Source: a virus. From it: 41,556 bases of DNA. Shown one piece after another: positions 13,604-21,549 of the stretch. Positions within the stretch are counted from its first letter, which is position 1, and each line of letters opens with the position of its first letter. The translations under genes were made by a program, and so were the position numbers. The notes under the pieces were generated by a model, which saw only the letters and a list, made by a program, of their open reading frames with translations, searched no databases and had not been told where the DNA came from. Where the stretch lies: positions 1 to 41,556 of the IMG/VR virus record IMGVR_UViG_3300046501_000133. One strand, 5' to 3'.

Positions 13604-13838
13604 GCGCCTCTCGGCGTTCCGTGGAAGCCTCATGGGTGCATAACACCTGACCACGAATCCTGTATGCGGATGCAGAGGCAGAGCAGACTGCAGGATGAAC
13701 GTAAGCCCACCGCGTAAGTGTGGGCACCAACCTGTCAGGGGCTTCTGGCATCAAAGCCATCCCTCCTCTCCGTTGATAGCCGCCGGAAGCTCCTGACAAG
13801 TTGGGCCAAAACAGAAGTCTAAAACTAGGGAGTTTCAC
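13604..13838 (+). ncRNA. Candidate structured RNA (3'UTR or small RNA)
   Basis: This 235-base gap can fold into at least four hairpins. Outer stem CGTGG/CCACG (13620-13624 with 13651-13655) encloses GGTG/CACC. ATCCTG (13657-13662) pairs with CAGGAT (13691-13696). GCCCAC (13705-13710) pairs with GTGGGC (13720-13725). The main stem is 13727-13749 with 13782-13804: 23 pairs with one C-A mismatch and two G-U pairs. ATCAA/TTGAT (13750-13754 with 13773-13777) tops it. The apical loop is pyrimidine-rich and holds CCCTCCTCT (13761-13769), like the 16S anti-Shine-Dalgarno. It sits between the 13118 promoter and the 13964 terminator. Confidence 0.6.
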
Positions 13839-13946
13839 ATGAAAGCGCCGCGCATTGTCTTCCACCGCAACCCTGCCTTGGCCTATCACATGGCCGGGGC
13901 TGGTCTCTACACCTGCCGCCCGTTGTACCTGAACCTCAGCCGTTAA
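13839..13946 (+). CDS. 35-residue micro-protein
   Basis: A short frame with a strong GGGAG six bases before the ATG. The bases from 13821 to the ATG repeat, with two changes, the initiation region of the 13154 gene (AACTA(A/G)GGAGTTTCA then (T/C)ATG). The product is basic and contains AGAGLYTCRPLYLNL; no function is recognised. A terminator follows at once, so it ends the unit that began at 13061/13118. It may be a leader-like frame tied to the structured RNA. Confidence 0.5.
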   Translation: MKAPRIVFHRNPALAYHMAGAGLYTCRPLYLNLSR

Positions 13947-13963
13947 CCATCGCAGTATCCTAG

Positions 13964-13985
13964 CGCCCCTGCGGGGGCGTTTTTT
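13964..13985 (+). terminator. Rho-independent terminator
   Basis: CGCCCC (13964-13969) pairs with GGGGCG (13974-13979) over loop TGCG, followed by TTTTTT (13980-13985). Confidence 0.9.
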
Positions 13986-14007
13986 ACTTCACGAAAGGCA
14001 ATTGCCC

Positions 14008-14199
14008 GTGAGCCAAGACATGCATCAAACCATCTATAAAGCAATCGTCGCAATCGGCGAGAGCTTACCCTCGGACGATACCCCGTCCATCCCCTACCTC
14101 GTTTGTGCCGTGGCGGTATCGTTCCGTCATCCGGCGGCGTCCTCCCGCCATGCGCCCGAACCCCGTTTGACCCCCTCCAACCAAAACAAGGGAAACTGA
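14008..14199 (+). CDS. Small hypothetical protein (GTG start)
   Basis: A 63-residue frame starting at GTG 14008, with AAAGG about ten bases upstream; a TTG at 14002 and an ATG at 14020 are alternatives. The first half is helical; the rest is Pro/Ser-rich. Its end overlaps the ribosome-binding site of the methyltransferase gene, one base before its ATG. No family recognised and only moderate support. Confidence 0.45.
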   Translation: MSQDMHQTIYKAIVAIGESLPSDDTPSIPYLVCAVAVSFRHPAASSRHAPEPRLTPSNQNKGN

Positions 14200-14200
14200 A

Positions 14201-15679
14201 ATGCCTAACACATCTTTTGCTGTCACGCAGCAATCCAAAGTCATCATCAAGCCGAACCGTCAGCGCAAGGAGTTCGACGCCGACGCCATGCAGGAACTCT
14301 TCCAGTCCATCGAAAAAGTCGGGCTGATGCAAGCTCCGGTCATGCGTATCGAGTCCGGCGAGCTGGTGCTGGTCGCTGGCGAACGTCGCTTCCGCACGAT
14401 GAAGGATATGCATGACCTGGGCGTGCCGATCCGCTATTGCGGTATCCAGCTCGAACACGGCTGCATCCCCTACACGCTGATCGGCCAACTCTCCGAGCTG
14501 GAAGCCGAGGAAGCGGAGCTCGACGAGAACATGAAGCGGAAAGACCTGACGTGGCAGGAGCAGGCCGCCGCGGTGGACCGCCTCATGAAGCTGCGTCAGA
14601 AACAATATGCCGCCAAACAGGCCGAGGTGCGCGCGCAGGTCGAGGCCGAGCAGCCCGACACTCCTGCCCTGAAGGATTCGCCGGGGTCGTCGCAGGACGT
14701 CATTGCCACGTTGCTGGAATCCATGAACGTGACCCCGCCATCGGTCGCTTCCATCACCCGCGAACTGAACCCCGACGCCACCAAGAACAAATCCAACGGC
14801 GAACTCGGTTCCCTGGCCGACGCCACCCGCAAACAGCTCATCGTCGCGCAGCACCTCGACAACCCGCTGATCGCCAAAGCCAAGTCCCCCGAGGAAGCCT
14901 TCAAAATCCTCAAGAAGCAGGAAGAGGCCGACAAGAACCGTGCTCTGGCAGCCTCCGTCGGCGCCTCGTTCAATGCTTCGGTCCATACGGCTCTGAACGT
15001 CAATTGCTGCGATTGGATGGAGAAGTCCGAGAACCACGGCACCATCGATGTCATTCTGACCGATCCGCCGTACGGCATGGGAGCTGACAAGTTCGGCGAT
15101 GCTGGCGGTAAGCTCACCGGCATCGAGCACCACTACGACGACAGCTACGAATCCTGGGCCGAGCTGATGAAGCGTTGGGTGCCGCTCACCTATGCCGTTG
15201 CCAAGGCCCAAGCTCATGCCTACGTGTTCTGCGACATCGACCGCTACCACGAGCTGAAAGCCATGATGGAGCTGGCCGGCTGGTACGTGTTCCGCACCCC
15301 GCTGATCGTGCACAAGCTCGGCTCCGGCCGCGTGCCCCTGCCTGACCAAGGCCCGCGTCGTCAGTACGAAACCCTGCTCTACGCGATCAAGGGTAAGAAG
15401 CCCGTGACGCACATCTACCCCGATGTGATCCCGTCGCAAGCTGACGAAAACATGTCCCACGGCGCGCAAAAGCCCGTTGGCGTGTACCAGAACCTGCTGC
15501 AGCGCTCCGTGCGCCCCGGCGATACCGTGGCTGACTTCTTCTCCGGCTCCGGCACCATCTTCCCGGCGGCGCACGGCATGAAGGTCAAGGCCATCGGCAT
15601 TGAGATGAACCCCGAGTACTTCGGCATGGGGCTGAAGCGGCTGCAAGACCTGGAAATCGTCGACGCGCTGAGCGAGTGA
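14201..15679 (+). CDS. ParB-domain / DNA methyltransferase fusion
   Basis: A 492-residue fusion. Residues about 12-130 are a ParB/Srx-type N-terminal domain: VAGERRFR (58-65) and ENMKRKDL (109-116) match the GERR and ENxxR boxes that bind CTP in ParB. Residues 160-190 (SSQDVIATLLESMNVTPPSV) may be a helix-turn-helix. The C-terminal half is a DNA methyltransferase: DPPYGMG (288-294) comes before FFSGSGT (446-452), the order of the beta class (N6-adenine or N4-cytosine). It may protect phage DNA from restriction or mark control sites. With a perfect parS in the genome the ParB part may also read that site. It overlaps the next gene by one base (TGATG). Confidence 0.9.
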   Translation: MPNTSFAVTQQSKVIIKPNRQRKEFDADAMQELFQSIEKVGLMQAPVMRIESGELVLVAGERRFRTMKDMHDLGVPIRYCGIQLEHGCIPYTLIGQLSELEAEEAELDENMKRKDLTWQEQAAAVDRLMKLRQKQYAAKQAEVRAQVEAEQPDTPALKDSPGSSQDVIATLLESMNVTPPSVASITRELNPDATKNKSNGELGSLADATRKQLIVAQHLDNPLIAKAKSPEEAFKILKKQEEADKNRALAASVGASFNASVHTALNVNCCDWMEKSENHGTIDVILTDPPYGMGADKFGDAGGKLTGIEHHYDDSYESWAELMKRWVPLTYAVAKAQAHAYVFCDIDRYHELKAMMELAGWYVFRTPLIVHKLGSGRVPLPDQGPRRQYETLLYAIKGKKPVTHIYPDVIPSQADENMSHGAQKPVGVYQNLLQRSVRPGDTVADFFSGSGTIFPAAHGMKVKAIGIEMNPEYFGMGLKRLQDLEIVDALSE

Positions 15680-15843
15680 TGGAAAAGGGCTATCTGTGTA
15701 TGGATGGCCCGTTTAAGGGGGATCGCCTGTACCTAGGCACCCCTCAAACACTGTGGCTGAAAACACGAAGCTGGGGGACAGGTCGATATGTTCTCCAGCG
15801 ACATCACGAGGTTGCGTACCTTGTTTGGCAATCTAAATTTTAA
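15679..15843 (+). CDS. Small hypothetical protein
   Basis: A 54-residue frame starting in a TGATG overlap with the methyltransferase and ending nine bases before the polymerase. It is Trp/Tyr-rich and basic, beta-type (GDRLYLGTPQTLWLKTRSW). It looks like a small single-domain protein; function unknown. Confidence 0.65.
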   Translation: MEKGYLCMDGPFKGDRLYLGTPQTLWLKTRSWGTGRYVLQRHHEVAYLVWQSKF

Positions 15844-15852
15844 GGAACATTC

Positions 15853-18267
15853 ATGACACGTCCCGTAGGCCCCTGCCCCGCCAAGATCATGCTCGTCGGT
15901 GAGTTCCCCGGCGAACAGGAAGTTCTCAAGGGCGAACCGTTCGTCGGCTACGCCGGCGCTGAACTCAACAACATCCTTCGTGACGCTGGCATCATGCGCG
16001 GCCAGTGCTTCATCACCAACGTAATCCGCACGAGGCCGCCTGGAAATGACATCTGTAACTTTATCGCTGAAAAGAAATCAGCCGTTACCCCAGCTCACGT
16101 CCCTGTGCAGGGAAAGATGGTACTGCCCGTTGTGCGCGACGGTGTTACCCTTCTTGCGCGTGAAATCGAACAGTGCCGCCCCAACGTCATTATTGCATTC
16201 GGCAATGTGTCGCTGTGGGCGCTTACTGGTAAGTGGGGAATCACGAGCTGGCGAGGTAGTGTCTTGGAATGCAACCTTAACCTTGCCCTCGATTACAAGC
16301 CAAAGGTCATTCCAGTCTACCATCCGAGCGTTATTCTCCGCAACTGGAGCTGGCGCCCAATCGCGGTACACGACCTTAAGCGAGCGAAAGCGCAATCGAA
16401 CTTCCCGGCCATTAACCGCCCGGAATACCAATTCGTAATCCGGCCGAGTTTCGGGGAGGCAGTGGCGGTTCTGCAGCAGCTCATCGCAGAAGCCGATAAA
16501 CGAGTCGGTGGCGGCAAGCTCAAGCTTTCCCTCGACCTCGAGACCCGCGCTGGTCACATCGCATGCGTCGGCATTGCTTGGTCCAAGCTCCACGCCCTGT
16601 GCATCCCTCTGATGTGTGTCGAACGTCCGGAAGGCTATTGGTCGCGGGAAGAGGAAGTCCAGCTCTACCTCTTGATGAAGCGGCTGTTCCTCCACCCGGC
16701 TGTTGAAGTCGTCGGTCAGAACTTCATCTACGATGAACAGTATTTCTACCGTTGGTTCCTGTTCATGCCGAATCTGGCGCGCGACACCATGCTGGCCCAG
16801 CACTCCATGTTCTCCAACATGCAGAAGGGTCTCGATTTCCTATCGTCCATGTACTGTGAACACCACGAGTACTGGAAAGACGAGGGCAAGGAATGGGACC
16901 CGAAGAAGCACGACGAGGACTCCTACTGGACCTACAACTGCAAGGATGCCGTAATCACCTATGAGGTGGACGAGTCAGAACGCCAAGCCATCAACTCCCT
17001 TGCCGTATCCGGCTGGAAGAAACTCCCCGAGGTCGAGGCGTTCCAGCAAAAGCTCTTCTGGCCTGTACTGGAGTCGATGAATCGGGGCTGTCGCGTGGAT
17101 ACCAAAACCCGTGCAAAGTTCGCTATGGAGTTGTTTGATGAAATCTCCAAGCGCGAACAATGGCTGCTCGATGTGTTCGGCTTCCCGGTCAACATCAAAT
17201 CCCCACTGCAGATGAAGACCTTGTTCTACGAGGTCCTGAAGCAGAAGCCAATCATCAGCCGCAACACCGGAAACGTCACATGTGACGACGAAGCGCTTAA
17301 CAAGATGGCCGAGCGTGAGCCTCTCCTGCGTCCCATCGTCCGCAAGATCAGCGAACTTCGTTCCCTCGGAGTTTTCCTGTCGACGTTCGTCAATGCGCCG
17401 CTGGATGTCGACGGCCGCCTCCGCTGCTCGTACAACATCGCAGGCACTGAAACCTATCGCTTCGCCTCCAAAAAGAATGCATTCGATACCGGCCTGAACA
17501 TGCAGAACATTCCCGCCGGCGGTGGTGGCGATGAGGACGATACGGAAGTGCTCGACCTCCCCAACGTCCGCAAGCTCTGGCTCCCTGACGAAGGCAAGGA
17601 ATTCTTCGACACCGACCTGGACTCCGCTGACTTGCGTATCGTTGCCGCGGAAGCCGAGCTGGAAGAAATGTTCGCCATGCTCAACGAAGGTAAAAAGGTC
17701 TATGTCGAGGTCATGAAAGAATACTGGAAAGACCCGACCATGACCAAGCATCACCCGCAATACCGCGTGTTCAAGGGCCTGTGCCACGGCACCCACTACC
17801 TCGGCACTGCAAAAGGTCTGGCAGAGCGGCTGGGGCTGGGCGTGCACGAAGTCGACGTCATCCAGAAATGGTACTACGGCAAGTTCCCGAAACTCAAGAA
17901 ATGGCAGGACGCCATCAAGGATCAGGTCATGAAGCGCCGCATGGTCGAAAACGTGTTCGGCTATCGCTGCTATTTCTTCGACCGTATCGAAGGCACGATC
18001 TTCAATCAGGCGATTGCGTGGATTCCGCAGTCGACTGTGGCCTGTATCATCAACCGCGCCTATGTTAACCTCCATGAGAACCACAAGGAGATTGAAGTTC
18101 TCCTGCAAGTTCACGACTCGCTTGCTGGGCAATTTGACATCGCAAACCGGGATGAAGCAATTCGTACGATCCGTAAAGCTGCTGAGATCGAGCTCCCGTA
18201 TGCGAAGCCTATCGTGGTGCCTGTCGACGTAAACACCAGCCCCATTTCCTGGGGACATTGCAAGTAA
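15853..18267 (+). CDS. Uracil-DNA glycosylase / DNA polymerase I fusion
   Basis: An 804-residue replicative polymerase of family A with an extra N-terminal domain. Residues 1-180 are a family-4-like uracil-DNA glycosylase: GEFPG (16-20), PFVGYAG (29-35), ITN (54-56) and HPSVILR (157-163); the four iron-sulfur Cys of classic family 4 are not evident. The 3'-5' exonuclease follows, with D228/E230, N290/D294 and Y361/D365. The polymerase has motif A D588 (DLDSADLR), motif B K641 to Y649 and motif C HD at 754-755. H645 stands where E. coli Pol I has F762. AAGGA precedes the ATG. The dyad at 16416 lies within the gene. Confidence 0.9.
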   Translation: MTRPVGPCPAKIMLVGEFPGEQEVLKGEPFVGYAGAELNNILRDAGIMRGQCFITNVIRTRPPGNDICNFIAEKKSAVTPAHVPVQGKMVLPVVRDGVTLLAREIEQCRPNVIIAFGNVSLWALTGKWGITSWRGSVLECNLNLALDYKPKVIPVYHPSVILRNWSWRPIAVHDLKRAKAQSNFPAINRPEYQFVIRPSFGEAVAVLQQLIAEADKRVGGGKLKLSLDLETRAGHIACVGIAWSKLHALCIPLMCVERPEGYWSREEEVQLYLLMKRLFLHPAVEVVGQNFIYDEQYFYRWFLFMPNLARDTMLAQHSMFSNMQKGLDFLSSMYCEHHEYWKDEGKEWDPKKHDEDSYWTYNCKDAVITYEVDESERQAINSLAVSGWKKLPEVEAFQQKLFWPVLESMNRGCRVDTKTRAKFAMELFDEISKREQWLLDVFGFPVNIKSPLQMKTLFYEVLKQKPIISRNTGNVTCDDEALNKMAEREPLLRPIVRKISELRSLGVFLSTFVNAPLDVDGRLRCSYNIAGTETYRFASKKNAFDTGLNMQNIPAGGGGDEDDTEVLDLPNVRKLWLPDEGKEFFDTDLDSADLRIVAAEAELEEMFAMLNEGKKVYVEVMKEYWKDPTMTKHHPQYRVFKGLCHGTHYLGTAKGLAERLGLGVHEVDVIQKWYYGKFPKLKKWQDAIKDQVMKRRMVENVFGYRCYFFDRIEGTIFNQAIAWIPQSTVACIINRAYVNLHENHKEIEVLLQVHDSLAGQFDIANRDEAIRTIRKAAEIELPYAKPIVVPVDVNTSPISWGHCK
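16416..16446. repeat. Genome-wide dyad, copy 5 (inside polymerase gene)
   Basis: Left half CCGCCCGGAATAC (16416-16428), spacer CAATTC (16429-16434), right half GTAATCCGGCCG (16435-16446). It is coding, over the linker between glycosylase and exonuclease domains, so it does not disturb either active site. Confidence 0.7.
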
Positions 18268-18277
18268 AGGCCACCTC

Positions 18278-19471
18278 ATGCAAAGGAATTATGATGACTG
18301 GATTACCGCGTTCATGGACTACGCCAGCTTCGGCGAAGCCCCTCGACACATGTACTTTTGGACCGCAGTTTCTACCATCGCCGGGGCACTTCGTCGAAGA
18401 GTATGGGTCGATCAAGGATATTTCAAGTGGTACCCTAACTTCTATGTTATCCTTGTGGCGCCGCCTGGAATCGTATCCAAGAGCACTACAGCCGGAATTG
18501 GTATGGACCTACTCAAGCAAGTTCCCGGAGTGAAGTTCGGCCCATCTGTCGTGACCATGCAAGCTCTTCTTGCTTCGATGGCCGAGGTGACGGAAGAGTT
18601 TCCCTTCGAAGACGGTTTCAAGCCAATGTCCGCATTAACCATCGAATCGTCTGAATTCGGCAATCTGCTGAACCCTCACGACAAGGATATGGTCGATATG
18701 CTGGTCAATCTCTGGGATGGCAAGGAAGGCGCTCTGGAGAAAAAGACCAAGCATTCTGGTAACGATACCGTGGTCAATCCATTCCTGAATCTCATCGCAT
18801 GCACCACCCCTGCCTGGATCGCCGGCAACTTTCCAGAATATATGGTAGGGGGCGGCTTCACCTCGCGCTGCATCTTCGTCTACGCCGACAAGAAAGCTAA
18901 GTACGTGGCATATCCCGGACTCGAAGTGCCGAAAGATATGAGCGAAACGGCTGCGAAGTTGGTGGCAGACCTGGAGCAGATCAGCACGATGACTGGGGTG
19001 TTTACCATGACGCGAGAAGCCGTGCTATGGGGGGAATCGTGGTATCGCAAGCTTTATCGCGAGCGCCCGGCCAACCTGGATGACGAGCGTTTTGGCGGCT
19101 ACATCGCGCGAAAGCAGACCCATCTGCATAAGCTCGCTATGGTTCTGTCAGCCTCCGCCAACGACAGGCGACTCATCACCGACGAATACCTGTCAGTGGC
19201 GGATGCGATGCTCGCGGACCTTGAACCGGATATGGCGATGGTGTTTTCGAAGATCGGCAAGACTGAGCAGTCCGTCTACGCTGACCGTATGGTGGAGTTT
19301 GTGAAGCGATCAGGGAGTGTCAGCTATACTGACATGTACCGCTATGTCCATGCTTACTTCCCGTCTATGCGGGATTTCGAAGACATTCTGGCCGGCTGCG
19401 TCCGTGCGGGTTTGCTCAAGATCACCATGAGCGCTGGCAACCACACAGTCACCGCCGGCCCTAACGCTTAA
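18278..19471 (+). CDS. DUF3987-like putative helicase/primase-type protein
   Basis: A 397-residue protein. The N-terminal part (DWITAFMDYASFGEAPRHM, then WTAVSTIAGALRRRVWV) and a loop APPGIVSKST (near 61-70) fit the DUF3987 group of phage and mobile-element proteins, which resemble replicative helicase-primase parts. The loop looks like a Walker A site, but Ser replaces the Gly before Lys. Later segments (ALTIESSEFGNLL, TTPAWIAGNFPEYMVGGGFTSR) also fit. It ends the rightward block and its stop overlaps the endolysin stop on the other strand by three bases. Confidence 0.65.
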   Translation: MQRNYDDWITAFMDYASFGEAPRHMYFWTAVSTIAGALRRRVWVDQGYFKWYPNFYVILVAPPGIVSKSTTAGIGMDLLKQVPGVKFGPSVVTMQALLASMAEVTEEFPFEDGFKPMSALTIESSEFGNLLNPHDKDMVDMLVNLWDGKEGALEKKTKHSGNDTVVNPFLNLIACTTPAWIAGNFPEYMVGGGFTSRCIFVYADKKAKYVAYPGLEVPKDMSETAAKLVADLEQISTMTGVFTMTREAVLWGESWYRKLYRERPANLDDERFGGYIARKQTHLHKLAMVLSASANDRRLITDEYLSVADAMLADLEPDMAMVFSKIGKTEQSVYADRMVEFVKRSGSVSYTDMYRYVHAYFPSMRDFEDILAGCVRAGLLKITMSAGNHTVTAGPNA

Positions 19472-19806
19472 ACGTTGCGTTCGAAGTGGGGCATATCTTT
19501 CAGGCTCTGGAAGTGACCGCCCCACCTATTCTTCGGGTGCAGTGCTTCCCAATAAGCCCCGATGGGTTCCAGCAACTTTGCGTCGTAGCAGAGCTTACCG
19601 TCCTTGATGAAATTGAGGTCGATAGCCAGACGACGCAGGTGGTTGGAATTCATCGTCTTCGACCGCCCGGTCTTGACGTAGATTTCTTGCTGCTCTGCCG
19701 TGCGGAACAATTCCCCGCCAGTCACCTGGAAACCCTGATTCGTGGCGAATTGAATCAATGCCGTAGCGTCCAGCAGGAACGCCGCTTGCTCTTGTACGAG
19801 ACTCAT
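19468..19806 (-). CDS. Endolysin, M15 peptidase
   Basis: A 112-residue zinc peptidase of the VanY/M15C type that cuts the peptide cross-links of peptidoglycan. Zinc ligands are H56 and D63 (SNHLRRLAIDLNF) and H107 (DMPHFE). The size is close to that of compact phage L-Ala-D-Glu endopeptidases, without a wall-binding domain. It has no signal peptide, so it needs the holin. GGGGGA is just upstream. It is the last gene of the late block. Confidence 0.85.
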   Translation of the reverse strand: MSLVQEQAAFLLDATALIQFATNQGFQVTGGELFRTAEQQEIYVKTGRSKTMNSNHLRRLAIDLNFIKDGKLCYDAKLLEPIGAYWEALHPKNRWGGHFQSLKDMPHFERNV

Positions 19807-19815
19807 ATTTCCCCC

Positions 19816-20154
19816 TTATTTACAGTGACAACCCGACGGATCGAATGGGTCGAGGAGATTCTTGCATACCCATCCGGCGACCGTTGCCCGATACCCCTGC
19901 CCCTTTTGCAGCCGTGCCACGCGCGGGGATAGGAGCCATTCGCGGGGGAGTTCCAGGAACAGCACGGTCCCCACGGTCACGTTGAGCAGGAAATCGCTCA
20001 GATAGCCGATTCCCAGCAAAACCATCCCGAAGCGCCGAGCCCACGCGGTCATGCGGCCATTACGCTCTGCCGCCGCCAGCGCCATGATAGCGAGGTATTG
20101 CAGCCACGTTGCGGGGATGAGCATCACCAACATCAGTATGATAATCGTAGTCAT
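19816..20154 (-). CDS. Membrane protein of the lysis region
   Basis: A 112-residue protein with two or three hydrophobic segments (about 3-28, 43-60 and 61-70) and a polar C-terminus ending DPFDPSGCHCK. The start overlaps the previous stop (ATGA). A similar ending occurs, as I remember it, in other phage membrane proteins near lysis genes, but I cannot name the function. It could be a holin partner; it does not look like a spanin pair. Confidence 0.65.
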   Translation of the reverse strand: MTTIIILMLVMLIPATWLQYLAIMALAAAERNGRMTAWARRFGMVLLGIGYLSDFLLNVTVGTVLFLELPREWLLSPRVARLQKGQGYRATVAGWVCKNLLDPFDPSGCHCK

Positions 20155-20543
20155 TGATCCACCTGATCGAAAGCGGTTTTGAGGGATGCCGTGACACTGG
20201 CAACAATGTCCAGATACTCGGCCTTGATGGCAGTTTCCAGATCTGCCTTGGTTGTCGCTGCCACTGCCGCCGGGAGCTTGGTAATGTCGAGCAGACGCTG
20301 TCTGGCAAGCAGATAGGCGTCTATTGTGGCTTGATCGCTTGTGGCGATGGCAGCAGTGGCAATGCCTCCGAGACGAATCAGAATACGTTCGCGGAGACTT
20401 CGCACTTCTGCTAGATAGTCGTCCATGAGCAGCTTTTCTTGCCCCGCAAGCCTAGCCTGAAAATCGGCCGTCTCTTCTGCCGTCATAGCGCGTTCACGCT
20501 GCTCACTCGCCTCTGCGTCCCAATACCCAATCATGTAAGTCAT
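20151..20543 (-). CDS. Tail-fibre-associated hypothetical protein
   Basis: A 130-residue helical protein directly after the fibre gene. Rich in Ala, Glu and Leu. Position and helical make-up suggest a fibre assembly chaperone, as is common after phage fibre genes, but no family motif is clear. The start could be three codons further in (20534). Confidence 0.55.
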   Translation of the reverse strand: MTYMIGYWDAEASEQRERAMTAEETADFQARLAGQEKLLMDDYLAEVRSLRERILIRLGGIATAAIATSDQATIDAYLLARQRLLDITKLPAAVAATTKADLETAIKAEYLDIVASVTASLKTAFDQVDQ

Positions 20544-20552
20544 ACCTCACCC

Positions 20553-21548
20553 TTAACTGTTCTTAATGCCGTATACTCTGAAGGTCCCTGCCGTCAAGGG
20601 CGCGGAGGAGAGGATACGAAATCCGCTGAGCGCTCCGGCAACACCAGCATATTGACCTCCGCGCAGAATGGCTTTGCGGGTAGAAGAGTTGTCCAGTTGA
20701 CTTCCGGCCACAAAGATAGTCTTCTCCCTTACGCTTGAAGTGTCGTTAACATTCAACAGCGATATTTTCAGGGAAAGGCTCCCGTTAGCCGCCATTGTGC
20801 TGGGGTGAAGTGCGAATTGCGCGCCAGCTGCAAGGGTCGCAGCTTCGCCAGCTCCTATAAAATAGTTAACGCCCGTCTGCACAGCACCACCGATGGCCAC
20901 TTGCATGGTAATAGTCCCGGAAGCTGTAGTTGACTGAAGGCCCTCACCTACAATAACGACTTCATTACACTGCGCTGTGAATATCGTCAAAAAGTCGATG
21001 TTGCTCACAGCGGAGCTGATGTTGTATGATCCCAGAGGCACCAGCGCACCAGACTGAACATCCGACAGCATCGCAAACGTCCCGTCCTTGTCAGGCAGCG
21101 TCCAAGTCCTCGCCGCAGTCGCCGCATTAACAACCTTCGACAGAAACGCTCCGGTAGCATCTTTCAGGTTAAGTGCGTAGTTCGTCAGCCCAGCTACACC
21201 GTTCTGCGCATCCTTCAGGGTCGAATCCAGCTTCCCCCCGAGCGCAGTTGCATTCGCACTCACCTGCGCTTGCAGCTTCGCAAACGCAGCCGGGAGCGTA
21301 TCCGTGGCCGCGATCACAGCATTCGCACCAACCCCAAGGCCTGTCAGCACGGTCGCCCGCACCCTGCTCATCGAGAACCACTGGTTAGTCGGCGTCGCGC
21401 TTTCCTGTACGTTGTCGGTCGTCAGCGTAACATTGCCGCCGGCTGCCGGAGTCACAGTATTCACACTTGCCACTTTCGCGTCAACGTCAGTGCGCAACCC
21501 CCTGAGCGTATTCAGCACAGACGCTATCGAATTGGTTTTCGTCTGCAT
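20553..21548 (-). CDS. Tail fibre / receptor-binding protein
   Basis: A 331-residue protein, GGAG six bases upstream of the ATG. The first half has a helical start and a segment LKDATGAFLSKVVNAATAAR followed by TWTLPDKDGTF, the fibre-type repeat that carries phage shafts. The C-terminal half is Ser/Thr/Gly-rich and beta, fitting a trimeric binding tip. It recognises the host surface. It is the longest of three fibre-like genes here. Confidence 0.75.
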   Translation of the reverse strand: MQTKTNSIASVLNTLRGLRTDVDAKVASVNTVTPAAGGNVTLTTDNVQESATPTNQWFSMSRVRATVLTGLGVGANAVIAATDTLPAAFAKLQAQVSANATALGGKLDSTLKDAQNGVAGLTNYALNLKDATGAFLSKVVNAATAARTWTLPDKDGTFAMLSDVQSGALVPLGSYNISSAVSNIDFLTIFTAQCNEVVIVGEGLQSTTASGTITMQVAIGGAVQTGVNYFIGAGEAATLAAGAQFALHPSTMAANGSLSLKISLLNVNDTSSVREKTIFVAGSQLDNSSTRKAILRGGQYAGVAGALSGFRILSSAPLTAGTFRVYGIKNS

Positions 21549-21549
21549 C

